Positions 7,057 to 11,124 of a stretch of DNA of 11,124 nucleotides are shown here, in pieces. The position numbers and the translations under genes were made by a program. The notes beneath the pieces were generated by a model that was not told the DNA's origin, did not search any database, and saw only the letters and a program-made list of their open reading frames with translations. Each line of letters starts with the position of its first letter. Within the stretch, counting starts at the first letter, position 1. This DNA is from Syntrophomonadaceae bacterium (GTDB taxonomy: Bacteria > Bacillota > Dethiobacteria > DTU022), in NCBI GenBank assembly GCA_007130585.1, contig SLSE01000079.1, positions 1 through 11,124 of the forward strand, written 5' to 3'.

Positions 7057-7491
7057 GTGCTCAAATATCTGCAGGCCTGGACACCGGAAACCGGTAAAAA
7101 ACTGAGCCTGCGGAACCCGGGGCGCAGGTTTTTGCCCCTGTTTACCGAATTTATGCCTGTAGCAGCGGCGAGGTTTACTAATGAAACAGAAAAGCGGGTG
7201 ATATTTTTGCCGGATCCCATTAATGGGCTGGACAGGACAATCAGAATCATGAAGCTTGAAGTTGATACTCCCGAGCAGGAAAAACTGGAGCAGGAGCTGC
7301 AAGGCTTCCTGCAGTGGGTTGAACCGATGCTGGCCGTCAATACGGGAGAGGCAGGGCAGGTCCTTGTCAATCACGATGCTGTAAACGTGCTGCGTGAAGA
7401 CAGGGCCGACCAGGGCGAGCTGGCGGATTTGCAGGAAGCGGCTCCTGAATTTGCCGGCGGGTTTTACCTGGTTCCCCCGGTTATTGAATAA
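7057..7491 (+). CDS. gatC: Amidotransferase subunit GatC, divergent, start uncertain
   Basis: Small subunit that wraps around GatA and GatB in the tRNA-dependent amidotransferase. The C-terminal half is a clear GatC: NVLREDRADQGELADLQEA followed by FAGGFYLVPPVIE at the very end. The segment INGLDRTIRIMKLEVD aligns by eye with the first helix of ordinary GatC. GatC is normally about 95 residues; starting at GTG 7057 gives 144. Starts at GTG 7198 (97 residues) or TTG 7207 (94 residues, after GGTGAT) would give the usual size. None has a good ribosome site. The longer form is listed because the extra 47 codons have codon use like the rest of the gene and no stops, but the extension resembles nothing I know. 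GatC is less conserved here than GatB. GatA starts 28 bases after its stop, so the three genes form one operon. Confidence 0.8.
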   Translation: MLKYLQAWTPETGKKLSLRNPGRRFLPLFTEFMPVAAARFTNETEKRVIFLPDPINGLDRTIRIMKLEVDTPEQEKLEQELQGFLQWVEPMLAVNTGEAGQVLVNHDAVNVLREDRADQGELADLQEAAPEFAGGFYLVPPVIE

Positions 7492-7519
7492 ATAACAACT
7501 GTAAACAAGGAGGATTCCA

Positions 7520-8953
7520 GTGGAATTAAGGAAAACAACCGTCCGCGAGGCGGCAGAAGAAGTTTGCAGCGGCCGGATAAGTGCCTACCGGTTGATTGAG
7601 ATGACGCTTAATAACTGCGCCGTACTTAATGAAGGCCTGAATATATTTAACAGTATTGCCGGGATCGATGCCCTGGAGCAGGCTAAAGCAGTAGACAGGC
7701 AAATCGCAGATGGTGAAAGGCCGCCTCTGGCCGGCATACCGGTGGCAGTAAAGGACGATATTTGCTACGGGGTTTTGCCGACCGGTTTTGGTTCAGCAGC
7801 TTTCAGGGAATTTTTCTCCCCCTATACTGCCACCGTGGTCGAAAGGTTAATGGATAAAGGGGCCATTGTCATCGGCAAGACCAACCTTGATGAAATGAGC
7901 CTTGGATCCACAACTCTTTCTTCACCGTCCGGACCCACGCTTAATCCCCGGGACAGCGATCGCCTTTCGGGCAGCGCAGGAGCGGCCGCTGTTGCCACGG
8001 GCGTTTGCATGGTAGCCCTGGAAAGCGATAGCGGCGGTGCGCTGCGCCAGGGGGCCTCACACTGCGGGGTTGTCGGATTGAGGCCAACCACCGGGCGGGT
8101 TTCCCGTCACGGTCTTAATGCTTTCAGCAGTTCTTTTGGCCAAATCGGCATTACCGCCGCCTCGGGCGAGAATATTAACAGTGTCCTGAAAATTATTTCC
8201 GGCTTTGATGAAAATGATGCTTCTACAGCCAGGCCCGGGGATGAACCTCCCCTGCAGGGTGACGTGCCGGATTCAATGGATTTAAAAATTGGTTACCCGG
8301 CTGCCGCCTTTGATTACCTGGAACCCGCACTGAGGGAGGTTTTTGAACAGGCCAGGGATGAATACGCTGCCCGGGGTTTCCGGTTCATAGATCTTGAATT
8401 AAATTATTTGGCCGAGGCCCTCCAGGCTTACTACGTTATTGCCCTGGCTGAAACGTCGTCCAACCACTCCCGCTTTGACGGCATCCGCTTTGGCGAAACT
8501 GAAAAGGCCGGTGACCTGGAGGCGCTCTACTCCAGGTCGCGCAGCAGGATTCTCGGCCGGGAAGGACGACGCAGCAGCGTTTTTGGAGCGTTCCTGTTAA
8601 GCAAAGGCAATTACGATCGCTACTACCGCCAGGCTCTTAAAGTCTGGTCCCTGGTAAAAAGGGAATTTGCCGGAGCCCTGACCAAATGCGATCTGCTGAT
8701 GCTGCCTGCTGTAAAAAGCCTCCCCCGGCCGGTGAGCGGAGAAACAGAATTACTTGATTCCTGGACCGACGATCTCTACTGTGCCCCGGTGAGTCTTTCG
8801 GGGCTGCCCGCCATCAGCCTTCCTGCCGGGCAGGCGGGAAGCCTTCCTGTCGGCCTGCAGCTGGTCGGCCCGCCTTTCAGCGAAGAGATGCTGGCCGCAG
8901 TTTGTGACCGGGTCGTCCCGGAAATTAATATTTTCCCGCACGGGAATGTGTAA
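7520..8953 (+). CDS. gatA: Amidotransferase subunit GatA lacking the catalytic serine
   Basis: Amidase-signature protein of 477 residues (family usually about 480-490), normally the glutaminase that supplies ammonia to GatB for making Gln-tRNA(Gln) or Asn-tRNA(Asn). The start is GTG 7520 with AAGGAGG six bases upstream. Family identity is clear: LAGIPVAVKDDIC with Lys78, VIGKTNLDEMSLGS, CGVVGLRPT-TGRVSRHGL, and GLPAISLP with LPVGLQLVGPPF near the end. The active site is degraded. In the Ser-cisSer-Lys triad the nucleophile normally lies in a SDTGGS motif; here residues 169-174 read SDSGGA, so the nucleophile is Ala174 (GCG at 8039-8041). The cis-serine loop, normally PGGSSGGS, reads RLSGSAGA and is three residues shorter, leaving Ser150 or Ser152 as a possible remnant. 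Residues near the likely glutamine pocket also differ (RRSSVFGAF; DLYCAPVSLSG). The frame is intact, so the protein is probably kept for a structural or altered role. Confidence 0.9.
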   Translation: MELRKTTVREAAEEVCSGRISAYRLIEMTLNNCAVLNEGLNIFNSIAGIDALEQAKAVDRQIADGERPPLAGIPVAVKDDICYGVLPTGFGSAAFREFFSPYTATVVERLMDKGAIVIGKTNLDEMSLGSTTLSSPSGPTLNPRDSDRLSGSAGAAAVATGVCMVALESDSGGALRQGASHCGVVGLRPTTGRVSRHGLNAFSSSFGQIGITAASGENINSVLKIISGFDENDASTARPGDEPPLQGDVPDSMDLKIGYPAAAFDYLEPALREVFEQARDEYAARGFRFIDLELNYLAEALQAYYVIALAETSSNHSRFDGIRFGETEKAGDLEALYSRSRSRILGREGRRSSVFGAFLLSKGNYDRYYRQALKVWSLVKREFAGALTKCDLLMLPAVKSLPRPVSGETELLDSWTDDLYCAPVSLSGLPAISLPAGQAGSLPVGLQLVGPPFSEEMLAAVCDRVVPEINIFPHGNV

Positions 8954-8974
8954 AAGACAGAAAGGAAGGTTTCC

Positions 8975-10408
8975 ATGGAATTCGAAGTTGTAATCGGTCT
9001 TGAGGTGCACGTGGAACTGCAGACAGAAAGCAAGCTTTTTTGCTCCTGCCCCAACTGTTTTGTCCCCGAGCCGAATGTTAATACCTGTCCCGTTTGCCTT
9101 GGCTTTCCCGGGGCCAGGCCCCGGCTGAACAGTCATGCCGTGCGCCAGGCCCTGACAGCTTCTCTGGCCCTCAATTGCGAAATAGCTCTCTTCAGCTACT
9201 TTGACCGGAAAAACTACTTTTATCCCGATATGCCCAAAGGTTACCAGCTGTCGCAGTATTTCGAACCGATCGGCAGCGACGGGTATTTGGTTGTTGAAGA
9301 TGACGGCGGGCAGCCGAAAACAGTTCGCATCGCCAGGGTGCACATGGAAGAAGACGCCGGCAAGCTTGTCCATGCGGCAGGCGGCGCTTCGTCCATGGTC
9401 GATTATAACCGGGCCGGCGTCCCCCTGGTCGAAATTGTTACCCGGCCCGACCTCCGATCTTCGGGCGAGTCGCGCCGTTACCTGGAACAGTTAAAAAGGA
9501 TTCTGCAGTATGCCCGGGTTTCCGACTGCAAAATGGAAGAGGGCAGCCTGCGCTGCGACGCCAACATTTCGCTGCGCCCCGTGGGAAGCGAAACCCTCGG
9601 CAGCAAAACTGAACTTAAAAATATGAATTCATTCAAGGCTGTGGAGAAATCGCTGGAACATGAAATTAAACGCCAGAAAAATATATTGAAACGGAATGAA
9701 GAGGTGCCTTCCCAGACCCTGCGCTGGGAAGAAGACAGGCAGGAAACTATTGTCATGCGCGGAAAACTGGAAGCCCATGATTATCGCTGTTTCACCGATC
9801 CGGAGCTGGCCCCGATTGAGCTCGCCCCGGAAGAAGTGGACAGGGTGCGGAAGGCCCTGCCGGAAATGGCGGAAGCGAGGGCGGCCCGCTTTATAAGTGA
9901 TTACGGACTTCCCGAATATGATGCCGGGGTGCTGACTTCTTCACGCTGCCTGGCGGATTACTTTGAAACCTGCTTAAAAAGCTACAATAACCCCAAGGTT
10001 GTAAGCAACTGGATTATGGGCGAGCTTTCGGCTCACCTTAACCTGGCCGGCCTCGAAGCCGATCAGTGTCTTTTCAGGGCTGAAGACCTGGCTGATCTTT
10101 TAAAAATGATCGACGAAGGCCTGATCAGCGGCAAAATTGCCAAGGATGTGCTGGAAAAATCTTTTCAGAGCGGTAAAACGCCCCGCCTGGTCGTGGAAGA
10201 AGAAGGGCTGCTCCAGATATCCGACCACTCTGAACTGGAGGCCGTTGTTGAGAAGGTCCTCGCGGAAAATCCGGACAGCGTGGAAAAATACCGCAGCGGG
10301 GCAACAAAGGTAATCGGGTTCCTGGTTGGCCAGGTAATGAAGGAAACCGGGGGCAAAGCCAACCCCGGACTGGTCAATGAACTCCTGGTTAAAAAGATCG
10401 AGGGTTGA
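8975..10408 (+). CDS. gatB: Amidotransferase subunit GatB
   Basis: Subunit that binds the mischarged tRNA, phosphorylates its Glu or Asp side chain with ATP and amidates it. It has 477 residues, normal length. The start ATG 8975 has AAGGAAGG about 5 bases upstream and lies 21 bases after gatA. Motifs: VIGLEVHVEL (6-15) with Glu10 and His12; zinc-type cysteines C23-x-C25 and CPVC (38-41), plus an extra Cys28; FDRKNYFYPDMPKGYQLSQ (76-94); HMEEDAGK (123-130); DYNRAGVPLVEI (143-154); and DCKMEEGSLRCDANISLRP (184-202), a family hallmark. The tail domain (about 330-477) has the YqeY-like ending IGFLVGQVMK and ANPGLVNELL. One strongly conserved segment, usually DYRYFPEPDL, is altered to DYRCFTDPEL (269-278). 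In contrast to GatA, every motif I can check for the kinase/transamidase reaction is present. Confidence 0.95.
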   Translation: MEFEVVIGLEVHVELQTESKLFCSCPNCFVPEPNVNTCPVCLGFPGARPRLNSHAVRQALTASLALNCEIALFSYFDRKNYFYPDMPKGYQLSQYFEPIGSDGYLVVEDDGGQPKTVRIARVHMEEDAGKLVHAAGGASSMVDYNRAGVPLVEIVTRPDLRSSGESRRYLEQLKRILQYARVSDCKMEEGSLRCDANISLRPVGSETLGSKTELKNMNSFKAVEKSLEHEIKRQKNILKRNEEVPSQTLRWEEDRQETIVMRGKLEAHDYRCFTDPELAPIELAPEEVDRVRKALPEMAEARAARFISDYGLPEYDAGVLTSSRCLADYFETCLKSYNNPKVVSNWIMGELSAHLNLAGLEADQCLFRAEDLADLLKMIDEGLISGKIAKDVLEKSFQSGKTPRLVVEEEGLLQISDHSELEAVVEKVLAENPDSVEKYRSGATKVIGFLVGQVMKETGGKANPGLVNELLVKKIEG

Positions 10409-10441
10409 CTGCAGCGCCGGGATTTATTGCCGGGTTTACTT

Positions 10442-10462
10442 GCTGAGCAGGTACCTGTCAGC
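10442..10462. promoter_or_regulatory. Inverted repeat between gatB and the DUF427 gene
   Basis: GCTGA-g-CAGG, then TA, then CCTG-TCAGC forms a near-perfect 21-base dyad with a single bulged G and a KpnI-like centre. No T-run follows, so it is not a standard terminator. It lies 31 bases before the next ATG and could be an operator, a processing hairpin or a weak attenuator. Confidence 0.35.
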
Positions 10463-10492
10463 TAACAAACGGCATAAAAAGGGGAGGTTTAT

Positions 10493-11124
10493 ATGAATAA
10501 GAACCTGGGATTTCAACATCTGCCGGCGGTTAAAAGTGAAATTTGGGTTCCCTGCCCCAAGCAAATCAGGGTTTTGTTCAACGGCAAAATTATTGCAGAC
10601 AGCCGCCGCACAATGCTGCTCCGTCAGCGCCCGGAGCGTTATTTCTTCCCCCCGGAAGATATAAACATGGATTGGCTTGAACCGGCCGGCGCCCCGGATA
10701 CCGAAAAGCCGGAGCGGACGAGAACCTGGACTGTCACAGTTGGAGATCGGAAGGCAGAGGAAGCTGCCTGGCAGTATATTGAGCCGCCGTCAGGCGGAGG
10801 TGATGCCGGGGAATATATTACTTTTAACTGGGAAAGCATGGACCAGTGGTATGAAGAAGATGAACCGGTTTCCGTACATCCCCGGGACCCCTACACCCGT
10901 ATCGATGTGCTGCAAAGCTCCCGCCATGTAAAAGTGGTAATTAACGGTGAGACGGTTGCCGAGTCGAACCGTCCGGTCCTGCTTTTCGAAACCGGTCACC
11001 CGATCCGCTACTACCTGTACCGCACCGATGTCAGGATGGACCTTTTGGAACCGAGCGACAGGCAGACGGCGTGTCCTTATAAGGGCAGGGCTGCGCATTT
11101 TAATGTAAAGGTCGGAGATACAAA
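10493..11124 (+). CDS. Tandem DUF427 protein, 3' end outside window
   Basis: An open frame of 210 codons that runs off the right edge; the start ATG 10493 has GGGGAGG five bases upstream. Two copies of the DUF427 fold are seen. The first (about 24-115) has IRVLFNGKIIADSRRTMLL and a Y-F-F-P-x-E-D strand. The second (about 144-210) has VKVVINGETVAESNRPVLLF, YYLYRTDVRMDLLEPSD and the signature TACPYKGRA. They are joined by an acidic linker (WYEEDEP, 119-125). The first copy lacks the CPYKG signature, having TRTWTVTVGD at that place, and looks more diverged. The function of DUF427 is unknown; no membrane segment or signal peptide is visible. It follows gatB by 84 bases in the same direction, so it may be a read-through partner, but a dyad lies between. 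Confidence 0.85.
   Translation, partial: MNKNLGFQHLPAVKSEIWVPCPKQIRVLFNGKIIADSRRTMLLRQRPERYFFPPEDINMDWLEPAGAPDTEKPERTRTWTVTVGDRKAEEAAWQYIEPPSGGGDAGEYITFNWESMDQWYEEDEPVSVHPRDPYTRIDVLQSSRHVKVVINGETVAESNRPVLLFETGHPIRYYLYRTDVRMDLLEPSDRQTACPYKGRAAHFNVKVGDT

Noticed and set aside
7083..7095. ACCGG-AAA-CCGGT hairpin as a terminator after uppP
   Set aside because: It is followed by A-residues and not T-residues, and it lies within the probable coding sequence of gatC.
7520..8953. gatA as a pseudogene
   Set aside because: There is no stop or frameshift, the length is near normal, and motifs outside the active site are well kept. A maintained, altered protein is more likely.
8750..9373. 207-codon minus-strand open frame
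   Set aside because: It lies wholly antisense to gatA and gatB, which are clear genes. It is a shadow frame.

Overview
The window looks like chromosomal DNA from a low-to-mid GC Firmicute of the Clostridia (Peptococcaceae/Syntrophomonas-like). This is inferred from strong AGGAGG-type ribosome sites before most genes, frequent GTG and TTG starts, short intergenic gaps, an Rrf2 regulator beside cysK, a GatCAB operon with a zinc-type GatB, and a gene content typical of anaerobic Gram-positives. No mobile element, rRNA, tRNA or CRISPR array was seen. All genes are on the + strand except one small membrane-protein gene.

Layout. (a) 1-1371: the 3' part of a PAS-PAS-GGDEF diguanylate cyclase whose frame is open through the left edge. 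(b) 1379-1687, minus strand: a small DUF4190-type membrane protein, tail to tail with the cyclase. (c) 1988-3638: a tightly coupled pair, a DUF432-like protein and an MscS-family mechanosensitive channel. (d) 3802-5561: a cysteine unit made of a promoter with operator-like repeats, cysK, an intergenic element rich in inverted repeats, an Rrf2/IscR-like regulator with three clustered cysteines, and a strong intrinsic terminator. (e) 5624-7035: a stand-alone macro-domain protein and the undecaprenyl-diphosphatase UppP/BacA. (f) 7057-10408: gatC-gatA-gatB. (g) 10493 to the right edge: a tandem DUF427 protein that runs out of the window.

The most notable point is the gatCAB operon. GatB looks complete, with its zinc cysteines and kinase/transamidase motifs. 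GatA has a full-length open frame but carries alanine (codon 8039-8041) where the amidase nucleophile serine should be. Its glycine-rich cis-serine loop is remodelled and three residues shorter, and several residues of the likely glutamine pocket are changed. GatC is divergent and may have an N-terminal extension of about 47 residues. The locus therefore reads as an amidotransferase with a dead glutaminase half and a live kinase half, either fed by free ammonia or another donor, or turned to a different role beside a canonical GatCAB elsewhere in the genome.

Secondary points are the DUF432-MscS coupling, the dyad and direct repeats over the cysK promoter next to a probable Fe-S Rrf2 regulator, and an unexplained structured spacer between cysK and the regulator gene.
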